Shown: one piece after another, positions 52,837 through 61,500 of the stretch
Position numbering within the stretch: the first letter of the stretch is position 1
How the letters are laid out: each line of letters opens with the position of its first letter
Source: G963663365 sp963663365
Lineage (GTDB): Bacteria > Hinthialibacterota > Hinthialibacteria > Hinthialibacterales > G963663365
DNA: 64,000 bases
Reading direction: 5' to 3'
Assembly: GCA_963663365.2 (NCBI GenBank)
Contig: CAXXIH010000003.1
Span: forward strand, 310,001 to 374,000
Notes under the pieces: model-generated
The model's database searches: none
Seen by the model: only the letters and a program-made list of their open reading frames with translations
What the model was told of the DNA's origin: nothing
Program-made: the position numbers and the translations under genes

Positions 52837-55623
52837 TTAAATATGCGCCGGCGTGATCCCTAACGTAACGATGCCGTGCGCCGGTGCGGAAACATTGATC
52901 TCGTTTGCGTTCCAAGATGCCTTAAGCCGCACTTTGCCACGGATGGGAGTCTCGTCGAGTTTCAACGTCCGAACCCTCCGCACCGGAATTCCCAGCTCCA
53001 ATTTGGCCTGGACCTCTTTTGACGATGGATTGTAGAACCGGACGATCATTTCTTCGCGGTCTTGGGCGTATTTGCAGGCCGAAAGCACCAATACATCCGG
53101 TTGCAGGTGAATCAGCTCCAAATTTGGCGGGAGTTTGCCTTCTCGGGGCAATGGTTCCAGATAGTCCTCATCCGGGACCGGGAAAATATCTCCGGGAACA
53201 TCCTCAAAGACAGTCCCGGCGTGCAAGTCGGCCCGTGTCACCTGAATGGGCGCATTAAATTCTTGAGCGCAGGGCATGACTTTGCCGCGCAGCCAATCCC
53301 CTTTGTGTGGCATCACCGCATAGTCGAATACAAACGGACGCAAACATTGAGCTTCGGGTGCGGCCACGCTTGGTCCCGCATTGCCGGGACGGGATGCAAA
53401 ATCGCCTCGAGATACCCAGCCGACACTACGGAAGAGCGTTAAGGCAATTGTATGCCCTCGCTTTCCGGAAATGATTTCATACTCGGGCAGACCTCGATTG
53501 ATGACAGCCAAGCCGTGGCCATCTTCGCTTAGATCGGTGAATGCCTTCTGGCAATGAGTCATGGTTGGCTCTATCGGTTGCCCAGCCCACTCCCTCTTAA
53601 ATGAGGGAGGATATACGGAGCGTTTCACTACATCGAAATGACCGTCAACGTGTACCTTGTCCGGGTTTAGTCCGGTTGGGAAAAGGACACGTAAACGGTG
53701 ATCGCGGACCGTATTGACAACTTCCGTCCGTATCTCAAGCGCTTTTTGCCCGGCACGTAATTCTAAACGTGTGCTTAGTTCTAGATCGGCTTTGCGTCTG
53801 GATCGTCTTTCCCGGTCTTCGTTTATGCATTCCGGAACACGCAGTGTTGTTTGTATTTCTAAAACGCCGGATAAAGCCGTCTTTTCGAGTACGCTGATCT
53901 TGGCTTTACAGGCCCGTGAGGTCACTTTTCCGGGGACTTTGGCATACGACCAGTTATAAGCGTCACCCACGTCTTCATCATCCTCAAAGAGCCCCAGACC
54001 TTTATAAAGAACGCCGTTATGCTTGTCTTTTATATCGTATGTTCCGTTGCTGTGGACTTTGATTTCGAGGTGTTCATTTTCAAGTCCACGCCGTTTGACT
54101 TTGACTTTGCGTTCCGGACGCAGGCCGCGTTTTCCCGGTTGAGCATAGATGCTGGCCACGCCGCAACTTGGTAATGCGCCGGGCTCAGCGACAACTTCCA
54201 CGGCCTCAAAATGGAATCCTTTGCAGCATTCCATCCATTCGATATCTTTCCGCCCGATTTCGACATAGGGCACGCGGTTGCCTTCCGAATCGTACAATCC
54301 GAACCGCTTTGCAGCATTACGTTCATGGATATTAAAGAGAACCTGTAACCGTTGGGCGCCGCCTCGTTTCCAACCCGCCGGATTATAAATGACATGAGGA
54401 ATGCCTTCTTGCCCTGAGTGGTCCAGACGATGAGCCAACCGCCGTAATCCTTCACGGGCCACGTTCAAGCCCACTTGTTGCACGGAGGCGAAACGGTTCT
54501 CCATATCCCGGTGCACGGTATCGACACTGCAACCGCAAATATCATCGTGCGGATGATTGCGTAACAACTGACGCCACGCATAAGCCAAATAAGGCCGCGC
54601 GTCTTCTTCGTGTCCGGCCACACGAGCCATTGCAGCCAGCGGCTCCGCATAACGCTCTAAAAGATTTTGGCATTCGGCGTTGGATTGTTTGAGGTACATT
54701 CTTGCCGAATAGACTCCGATCAACAGATCGCCGAATGGGTAAGTAAGTTCGCCTGTATGATGTTTAAGCGGTTTTCTTTTTACATCACGGCTGATCGCCT
54801 GAACATAGTCATCGAAGCCCGCAATCTGGATATTCCAATCCGGGCGCCGTTTACGTGCTTCGCGCACAATGGCCGGAAGTTCGGTCTGAATATCGGAATG
54901 ATCAACCCCGTTATTGAGCAATATACTGCGGCCTTTGGTTTTGACTGCAAGTTTTTGTACCGCTTCCTGTAATTGTTTTTGGGCGCGTTCTGGATCGAAA
55001 ATATGTCTTTCGGCATTACCCCATACCAGATGATAACCAAGGAATGCCGCATTGTTGTAAAAATCCTTTTGCCAAAGCGCCAAGACTTCCGAACCATCCG
55101 TCCCTGACCAACGGAATTCAATGCCTTTGTTCCACCGTTCCCAAATCACCCCCCGGCTGAATAGGAAATTATCGATTCCGAATCCGTTTAGGATTTGGGG
55201 CAGCTGGCCGACGTGCCCGAACGGATCCGGCACATACCCAACGTTCATGGATTTGCCTAAAGATTCGGCGATTTCACGGCCAATTAGCAGATTGCGGACC
55301 AAGGATTCTCCGCTTACCAAGAATTCGTCGGGAAGAATATACCAAGGCCCAACCTTGAGCCGGTCCTTTTGGACGGCCTTTTCCAGGCGGTGCCGTTGCT
55401 CCGGCTTAATTTGCAGATAGTCCTCAATCACTACCGTCTGGCCGTCGAGGCAGAAAGTCTTGAAGTTCCGGTCGTTCTCAAGTGTATCGAGGATATGATC
55501 GTTGAGACGGACCAGGCTGATTCGGAAGTCTTCAAATGGAAGATACCAAGCGCGGTCCCAGTGAGTTTCAGGGACGATAAAAATACGGAGTTTTTGACCG
55601 GATTTCTTTTTTATTTTGGACAT
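52837..55623 (-). CDS. Alpha-mannosidase, glycoside hydrolase family 38
   Basis: 928 residues. Catalytic beta/alpha barrel near 10-285: PETHWDRAWYLPFE with zinc-binding His, and VPDPFGHVGQLPQIL with the nucleophile Asp. The helical middle domain (HPHDDICGCSVDTVHRDME supplies another zinc His) and C-terminal beta domains follow. Retaining enzymes of this family release alpha-linked mannose from glycans or mannosylglycerate. No signal peptide, so cytosolic. Downstream of a ROK kinase gene by 122 bp, which fits sugar catabolism. Confidence 0.93.
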   Translation of the reverse strand: MSKIKKKSGQKLRIFIVPETHWDRAWYLPFEDFRISLVRLNDHILDTLENDRNFKTFCLDGQTVVIEDYLQIKPEQRHRLEKAVQKDRLKVGPWYILPDEFLVSGESLVRNLLIGREIAESLGKSMNVGYVPDPFGHVGQLPQILNGFGIDNFLFSRGVIWERWNKGIEFRWSGTDGSEVLALWQKDFYNNAAFLGYHLVWGNAERHIFDPERAQKQLQEAVQKLAVKTKGRSILLNNGVDHSDIQTELPAIVREARKRRPDWNIQIAGFDDYVQAISRDVKRKPLKHHTGELTYPFGDLLIGVYSARMYLKQSNAECQNLLERYAEPLAAMARVAGHEEDARPYLAYAWRQLLRNHPHDDICGCSVDTVHRDMENRFASVQQVGLNVAREGLRRLAHRLDHSGQEGIPHVIYNPAGWKRGGAQRLQVLFNIHERNAAKRFGLYDSEGNRVPYVEIGRKDIEWMECCKGFHFEAVEVVAEPGALPSCGVASIYAQPGKRGLRPERKVKVKRRGLENEHLEIKVHSNGTYDIKDKHNGVLYKGLGLFEDDEDVGDAYNWSYAKVPGKVTSRACKAKISVLEKTALSGVLEIQTTLRVPECINEDRERRSRRKADLELSTRLELRAGQKALEIRTEVVNTVRDHRLRVLFPTGLNPDKVHVDGHFDVVKRSVYPPSFKREWAGQPIEPTMTHCQKAFTDLSEDGHGLAVINRGLPEYEIISGKRGHTIALTLFRSVGWVSRGDFASRPGNAGPSVAAPEAQCLRPFVFDYAVMPHKGDWLRGKVMPCAQEFNAPIQVTRADLHAGTVFEDVPGDIFPVPDEDYLEPLPREGKLPPNLELIHLQPDVLVLSACKYAQDREEMIVRFYNPSSKEVQAKLELGIPVRRVRTLKLDETPIRGKVRLKASWNANEINVSAPAHGIVTLGITPAHI

Positions 55624-55745
55624 AAAAATTATTCTCCGAATGCCGGGAGATTACTGAGGCAGTTTTTCAAACCGTGAAAGTCACAATTCATTCGCAATCC
55701 CGCAGAAATTACGGGGATCGGCGGGCAATCACCAGGGCGTTATTT

Positions 55746-56672
55746 TTATTGAGAATTTCTCATGGCAATAATAGCCGCACATAGACAAGCGATGTCACCA
55801 ATCGCTTCCCCTAATGCCGCCGGCACGACTCGGCACACTTTGGATGCGCCCATCATGGCTTCCTCTTGCATGGCAATCATGGCCGGCTCAATCACCTTTT
55901 GTCCAAGGCGAACGCCCAGGCTGCCTAGAACAATGATTTCCGGATTTAAAATATCGACCAACATGGCTAAGCCACGCCCAAGCCATTTTGCATGCTCGTT
56001 TAAGGCGCCTAGTCCATCAGGGTCATCCCGCATGATTGCCTCTACAGCGTCGCGCCCGGTAGTTGTGTCAGGAGGAAAGCGATCCGGATTTTGCCTTGAC
56101 AAGTGGTAGGCCAATCCCGGACCCGCACAAAAACCTTCCCAACTGCCCGCTTTACGGCAGCCGATAGGACCATCTTCGGCCATACGTACATGGCCCACTT
56201 CGCCGGCATGGTCAGATGCGCCTCGATAAAGACGGCCATTGAGGATCAATCCGGCGCCGAGGCCCGTTCCTAGCGTCAAAAAGACCAAATGCCGAGTACC
56301 CTTCCCCGCTCCAAACATCCATTCAGCCAAAGCACCGGCATTACCATCATGCTCAACATAAGTTGGCAATCTTAGGCGTCTTTCCATTTCAGCCTTTAGG
56401 GGAACGTCGACCCAACTCTGAAGATTAGCCGGGGAATAGATGATTCCTCTCTCGCAATCCAGCGGACCGCCAATCGAGACGCTGATCGAAGACGCCTTTG
56501 TGGCCAGAGGCTTTGCCAGCCTCTCTATTGTATCCAGAGCATGCTCGAAGCCCCGATCAGGTTCGGTTGGAAATTCATGCCGTTCGAGGATTTCTGCTTG
56601 TTCCGTTCCCAAGACTACGGCTGTCTTGGTTCCTCCCACATCTAACCCAATAATGCACTGTTCATTTGACAT
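55746..56672 (-). CDS. ROK-family sugar kinase
   Basis: 308 residues from ATG 56672 (an upstream TTG is unlikely). ATP-binding IGLDVGGTKTAVVLG, DCERGIIYSPANLQ, VEHDGNAGALAEWMFG and TLGTGLGAGLILNGRLYRG fit glucokinase/ROK enzymes. The usual ROK zinc motif CxCGxxGC is replaced: GEVGHVRMAEDGPIGCRKAG keeps the leading His and one Cys only. Probably phosphorylates a hexose such as mannose or glucose. Operon with the mannosidase. Confidence 0.9.
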   Translation of the reverse strand: MSNEQCIIGLDVGGTKTAVVLGTEQAEILERHEFPTEPDRGFEHALDTIERLAKPLATKASSISVSIGGPLDCERGIIYSPANLQSWVDVPLKAEMERRLRLPTYVEHDGNAGALAEWMFGAGKGTRHLVFLTLGTGLGAGLILNGRLYRGASDHAGEVGHVRMAEDGPIGCRKAGSWEGFCAGPGLAYHLSRQNPDRFPPDTTTGRDAVEAIMRDDPDGLGALNEHAKWLGRGLAMLVDILNPEIIVLGSLGVRLGQKVIEPAMIAMQEEAMMGASKVCRVVPAALGEAIGDIACLCAAIIAMRNSQ

Positions 56673-56835
56673 CACGCAGGTATCCAATCCAAAATCCGAT
56701 TTTTCGGCTATCGTAACCTTATGCAGTATAAGAAGTTATGGCAAAATCAGCAAACATTTGTGAAGGAAATACTTGACTTTGTTGATCGTATTAGTCAGTT
56801 TTGCTCTTGAAGTACGGATGGTATGCTGAGCCCAT

Positions 56836-57555
56836 ATGAAAGTGAATATTATGTCTAATGTCGTAGATAAGCCACAATTGGATGTGGAATCCCTGAACCA
56901 GCGTTTCGAAAATGCCTCCACAGAAGAGATTCTGGAATGGACTTGGGATACTTTTGGACCACTGTCCGCCGCCAGTTCATCATTTCAAACTCAGAGCCTG
57001 CCACTCCTGCATATCATTTCTTGTGTCTGTCCTCAGCTTCCTGTTCTTTTTTTGGACACCGGCTTCCACTTTGAAGATACGCTTGGATTTCGCGATCAGC
57101 TTCAAGAGCGGCTTGGTTTGAATATTATCAATGTGCATCCTGCCATAGACAAAAAAGAGCTGATTGCACGATATGGATCGACCCCCTACGATTCCAATCC
57201 CGACTTATGCTGCTATATCAACAAAGTCGAACCAATGCGGCGTGCCATGGAAAATTATTCGGGCTGGATTAGCGGGATTCGGCGGGATCAAACCAAACAA
57301 AGGCAGGGTATGAAGCCAATCCAACTTCAAGCAGATGGTCCGGTTCGGATTCATCCGATGTTGTCTTGGACACGCCAAGATGTTGCGGATTACATCCAGA
57401 AACACAATTTGCCAAAACATCCTCTACATGATCATGGCTATGTGAGTATAGGCTGCCGGCCTTGCACACGAGCGATCAAACAAGGCGAAGATGAACGCGC
57501 AGGCCGTTGGGCGGGCCAGAAAAAGAAAGAATGCGGTCTTCATTATGAAATTTGA
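56836..57555 (+). CDS. cysH: Adenylyl-sulfate (APS) reductase, assimilatory, iron-sulfur type
   Basis: 239 residues. Cys125-Cys126 and Cys207-x2-Cys210 form the CC-x80-CxxC set that binds [4Fe-4S] in APS-type reductases; catalytic Cys233 sits in KKECGLH at the end. The P-loop-like SSSFQTQSLPLLH and LFLDTGFHF are also present. Reduces APS (or PAPS) to sulfite with thioredoxin in assimilatory sulfate reduction. No other cys genes nearby. A second ATG at codon 6 is a possible start. Divergent from the ROK gene. Confidence 0.92.
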   Translation: MKVNIMSNVVDKPQLDVESLNQRFENASTEEILEWTWDTFGPLSAASSSFQTQSLPLLHIISCVCPQLPVLFLDTGFHFEDTLGFRDQLQERLGLNIINVHPAIDKKELIARYGSTPYDSNPDLCCYINKVEPMRRAMENYSGWISGIRRDQTKQRQGMKPIQLQADGPVRIHPMLSWTRQDVADYIQKHNLPKHPLHDHGYVSIGCRPCTRAIKQGEDERAGRWAGQKKKECGLHYEI

Positions 57556-57703
57556 TGTAAGACCGGATGAATACCTCTTATCTTGAGTTTGACTATTTTC
57601 GCGCATTCCTTTTCTTCTCCGGTGTAACTGTATTGTTCCTGTGATAGCTTATTTGCTTGGTTCTTCCTACCAATGCAATTGGCTATAAATAAGGAGCATG
57701 CGA

Positions 57704-59048
57704 ATGAAATCGAAATCTGTTGCTTCCCGCCGGGTTTTTCTAAAACAATTTACGGTGGCATCAGCCGGTGTAGGTATCGGTTCTGCCTTTCCGGCCATCG
57801 TTCCAAATTATGTTTTCGGAAAACAGGCCCCAAGCAATACTATCATTCTTGGCAATATTGGTTTGGGATGGCGTGGCATGCAGCTCATGAGCGATTGTCT
57901 GCACAATCCGAATGTCCGCGTTGCGGCGTTGGCTGATTACGACTGCCGGTTTTTAATGAACGCGCAAAATCATTTGGATGATGCATACGATACGCCGCGT
58001 ATTTTGGTCAAGGACAACCGTCCGGTTCCTCCACCCGAAGGTGCTGTCGATGCTTATCATGATTATCGGCGTGTCTTGGACCGGAAAGATATCGATGCAG
58101 TTGTGATTGCAGTGCCGGATCACTGGCATGCCAAGACCTCCATCGACGCAGTTGACGCGGGCAAAGATGTTTATGGCGAAAAGCCTTTGTCATTAACCAT
58201 CAATCAAGGCCGTGCCATGGTAAAAGCCACGCGCGCCAATGGGAGAGTCTATCAGGTTGGCAGCCAACAACGTTCCGATGCCACATTCCGCAGAGCCTGC
58301 GAGTATGTTCGGAGCGGACGCTTAGGCAAGATCGACTGGGTAAAGGCTGAAATCGGCGGTATCGATCAGGTTAAACCAGTTCCGGATGAGCCGGTGCCCG
58401 CCGGCTTGGATTGGGAACGCTGGTTGGGGCCGGCTCCCTATGTACCCTACAATCCTTTGCGTTGCCATATCGAATTTCGTTGGTTTTTCGAATATTCGGG
58501 CGGGAAAACCACCGACTGGGGCGCACACCATTGCGATATTGCACAATGGGGGCTCGGGAGAGAATATTCCGGTCCTCGCTTTGTCGATGGGAAAGTGAAA
58601 ACCAAACGCGGGGCTTTCAATGTCTTTATGGATTTTGATTTTACGTTGACTTATGACGATGGTGTTGAACTTCTCGTCACCAGCAAGGGCGGGAATGGCG
58701 TTACATTCCATGGTGAGAAAGGCGAGATTTTTTGTTGCACGTGATGGGAAAATTAAATCGGATCCCGAAGATATTCTTAATGAGCCGCTTCGGTCCGGTG
58801 ATGTTCAGCTCTATCAAAGCGACAATCACTTCCAGAATTGGGTCGATTGCATTCGGTCCCGCGAGCTGCCTGTGGCCGATATTGAAATCGGGCATCGCTC
58901 GGCGACAGTCTGCCATATAGCCAATATCTGCGGCCGCCTAAAGCGCCGTTTGGAATGGGATCCGGAAGCGGAGGTTTTTGTAAACGATAGCGGAGCCAAT
59001 GAAATGTTGGACCGTGAAGAGCGAAAGGGATACGAATATAAAGCCTAA
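57704..59048 (+). CDS. Tat-exported Gfo/Idh/MocA oxidoreductase, frameshifted
   Basis: AAGGAG (57691-57696) selects ATG 57704 (7 bases) over ATG 57698. A twin-arginine signal (SRRVFLKQF) leads; the Rossmann fold (ILGNIGLGWRGMQL), EKP motif (YGEKPLSLTI) and C-terminal domain (KTTDWGAHHCDIAQWGLG) follow. The first frame stops at 58744, but the protein clearly continues from 58734 in the next frame (VARDGKIKSDPEDILNE and on) to 59048. The junction is a run of six T at 58728-58733: five would restore one frame of about 447 residues. Either a homopolymer error or a real indel. Confidence 0.85.
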
Positions 59049-59518
59049 AGCGGCGTCGAAGCCAAGCGTTTCGATTCGATAAGACGGTTTATTTCAGAGA
59101 CGGCACGTTTAATATCGCGTGCCGTCTCTTTCGTTATTTCCGCGCCAAAATCAAACCGGTGTCCGTATACTCCTGTTAAATAGGCTTCCGGTTCCACATT
59201 GTAGAGAGAACGGCCCAATCCCAGAACCGATTGTGGAGTGATTGTATGGGTCACATCCTGCAACTCGTCAGATGGGGAGATTCTCGCCAGTGACCTTCCG
59301 TTTGGAGCATCCGTGATTTCCGCATCAACGAATACAACCAGATCGAAATCCGATAATTGTTCGGCGATAACCACATCCAATTGATGCAAGGTTTGGACCT
59401 CGACGGCATTGCCCCATTGTCGTTCAATGGCTTCAGCCACCAGCCAACCGGCGGCATCGTCACCGCGTCCCGGATTGCCGTAACCAATCACTAATATATG
59501 TGGCGATTCTCCCGGCAT
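59045..59518 (-). CDS. Hydrogenase maturation protease (HyaD/HoxW family)
   Basis: 157 residues. ILVIGYGNPGRGDDAAGWLV has the Asp/Glu-type nickel-sensing motif, DLVVFVDAEI the second ligand, and a His in TPQSVLGL's upstream THTITP region. It cuts the C-terminal tail of the nickel-loaded large subunit. I place the start at ATG 59518, eight bases after the hoxH stop; the upstream frame runs inside hoxH. Last gene of the hydrogenase operon; its 3' end overlaps the convergent oxidoreductase by 4 bp. Confidence 0.9.
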   Translation of the reverse strand: MPGESPHILVIGYGNPGRGDDAAGWLVAEAIERQWGNAVEVQTLHQLDVVIAEQLSDFDLVVFVDAEITDAPNGRSLARISPSDELQDVTHTITPQSVLGLGRSLYNVEPEAYLTGVYGHRFDFGAEITKETARDIKRAVSEINRLIESKRLASTPL

Positions 59519-59525
59519 GCTTGGC

Positions 59526-60971
59526 TTATGTATTGTCCCGAACCAGACTGTCGATGATTTCGCCGCCCGGGGCAATGAGTTCGAGTTTCATGGGCATCCG
59601 TCCGATGGCATGTGTGCTGCACGACAGGCATGGATCGTAGCAACGAATCGCCGCTTCAACCCGGTTCAACATACCTTCTTCAAGTTTGTCCGGCTTCACA
59701 TAACGCCTGGCGACTCTGGTTACAGCCTCGTTCATCGCCATGTTGTTATTGCCTGTGGCGACGATTAAGTTCACCTTTTCCACGCGGCCTTGTTCATCCA
59801 CCCAATAATTATGGAACAGTGTACCCCGTGGAGCTTCGATGCAACCGATACCCTCCTGGTTTTTCACCCGTCCGGGACGGCATACATCCAGGCTGGTGAC
59901 TTTCGGATTGTCCAGAATCGCCTGGATTCTTTCCAGTGCGTAGACAATTTCAATCAGGCGCGCGGCATGATAGTGAAATGAACTGGATTGTGTTCCGCTG
60001 CTTCTTTGCCGCCATTCTCGAAAAGCCTCATTGGCTCGAGGGGTGGGGATTTTGTTAATTGCATTGAGACGTGCCAAGGGGCCGACCCGGTACATTCCCT
60101 TTGGATAGCCGAGGTTTTTCATATAGGGAAATTTCAAATAAGACCAATCTTCGGATGCCTCTCCGATAAACTCTAAATAGTCTTCACAACGGATTTGATC
60201 GGTGATGACCTTTCCTTCTGAATCTACAAAACGGAGACGGCCATGATAGTGTTCTAGAGAACCGTCCGGTTGAACAAGAGCCAGATAATTAGTCTTAAAA
60301 CTTGCGAATTCACTTGTTTCTTCTTTGTTTTCATCCAAGTAACGGTTCAGAAGATCCTGCGCGAATTTAGTTGTCTCCATCGCTTCCGGAAGCCCCGCAA
60401 GCAATTCTTTGCGGGCGTCCTCGGTTAGGGCATGATTCATTCCTCCGGGGACAGCCGATTCCGCATGGATTCTTCTGCCGCCGACGTGACGGATGACTTC
60501 TTGCCCAAATTTTCGCAGGCGGATGCCTTTGCGGGCGATCTCCGGGTGTTTTGCAATAACACCCATGATATTTCGTAACGCCGGATCGGAATCGAAACCC
60601 AGCAACATATCCGGACTGCTTAAATGAAAGAACGACAGAGCATGTGATTGAGCAAGCTGGCCCATATGCATCAATTCACGAAGCAATCTTGCAGTATCCG
60701 ATAATTCCGCTCCGATAATTGTGTCACATGCTTTCGCCGAAGCGAGAATATGGCTAACCGGACAAATCCCGCAAATCCGCGATGTAATTTCAGGCAATTC
60801 GGCGAAATACCGGCCTTCACAAAACTTTTCAAAACCGCGGAATTCGACAACGTGAAAACGCGCACAATCCACATCTCCGGCTTCATCCAGATGAATCGTG
60901 ATTTTCGCGTGTCCCTCAATACGCGTGACGGGATTAATAACGATTGGGGTAGTCAATGTAGTATCAGTCAT
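59526..60971 (-). CDS. hoxH: [NiFe]-hydrogenase large subunit, group 3 (HoxH-like)
   Basis: 481 residues from ATG 60971. The L1 motif RICGICPVSH (C67, C70) and L2 motif DPCLSCSTHA (C448, C451) supply the four Cys for Ni-Fe; both match NAD-linked group 3d best. After His454 about 27 residues remain, the tail removed by the protease encoded next. Catalyses H2 oxidation or formation. Its start overlaps hoxY's stop by 8 bp. Confidence 0.95.
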   Translation of the reverse strand: MTDTTLTTPIVINPVTRIEGHAKITIHLDEAGDVDCARFHVVEFRGFEKFCEGRYFAELPEITSRICGICPVSHILASAKACDTIIGAELSDTARLLRELMHMGQLAQSHALSFFHLSSPDMLLGFDSDPALRNIMGVIAKHPEIARKGIRLRKFGQEVIRHVGGRRIHAESAVPGGMNHALTEDARKELLAGLPEAMETTKFAQDLLNRYLDENKEETSEFASFKTNYLALVQPDGSLEHYHGRLRFVDSEGKVITDQIRCEDYLEFIGEASEDWSYLKFPYMKNLGYPKGMYRVGPLARLNAINKIPTPRANEAFREWRQRSSGTQSSSFHYHAARLIEIVYALERIQAILDNPKVTSLDVCRPGRVKNQEGIGCIEAPRGTLFHNYWVDEQGRVEKVNLIVATGNNNMAMNEAVTRVARRYVKPDKLEEGMLNRVEAAIRCYDPCLSCSTHAIGRMPMKLELIAPGGEIIDSLVRDNT

Positions 60972-61500
60972 AGTGGAGCATTCCTTTTTCCCAAACCGGT
61001 ACGCGTCCTTCCAATAGTTCCGTAATGGCGAAATGAATCTCATCGGCCGAGGGCGGACAGCCCGGGATATAGGCGTCGACTTTTACGAATTCTTGAATGG
61101 GGCGGGCGCATTGCAGGAGCGTGGGCAATTCCTCAGAACGAGGGACGGCACCCATGGTTGTGCTCTCTGTATCGACATAGGCGCGCTGTAAAACGTCCTC
61201 TTTGGGGAACCAATTCCGCATTGAGGAAATACCGCCGTAAGCGGAGCAATCTCCGAGCGCCACAAGCACTTTGCATTGTTTTCGGAGTTCTTTTAATACT
61301 TCTAAGTTTTCATCGTTGCAGACCGTGCCTTCGACGATGCCCACATCCACTTTCGGTATTTCTTTGATATCGGTAATAGGACTGGCGGTAATTTCAATCT
61401 TTTCGGCCAGTTCGATAAGGCGTTCATCCAGATCCAAAAAGGACATATGACAGCCAGAGCAACCGCCCAGCCAAACTGTGGCTACTTTTACTTTATTCAT
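60964..61500 (-). CDS. hoxY: [NiFe]-hydrogenase small subunit (HoxY-like)
   Basis: 178 residues from ATG 61500. LGGCSGCHMSFLD (C14, C17), GDCSAYGG and PGCPPSADEI hold the four Cys of the proximal [4Fe-4S] cluster. The short form, with one cluster and no twin-arginine signal, is typical of cytosolic group 3 enzymes. Passes electrons from Ni-Fe to the NuoG-like subunit. Overlaps both neighbours by 8 bp. Confidence 0.95.
   Translation of the reverse strand: MNKVKVATVWLGGCSGCHMSFLDLDERLIELAEKIEITASPITDIKEIPKVDVGIVEGTVCNDENLEVLKELRKQCKVLVALGDCSAYGGISSMRNWFPKEDVLQRAYVDTESTTMGAVPRSEELPTLLQCARPIQEFVKVDAYIPGCPPSADEIHFAITELLEGRVPVWEKGMLHYD

Noticed and set aside
58728..58734. Programmed frameshift at the T run
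   Set aside because: The needed shift skips one base (+1), while T-rich slippery heptamers normally promote -1; a homopolymer indel is simpler.
58740..58746. TGA in the Tat oxidoreductase read as selenocysteine
   Set aside because: Downstream codons in that frame do not continue the protein; homology resumes in another frame from 58734, so a frameshift explains it and no SECIS-like element was seen.
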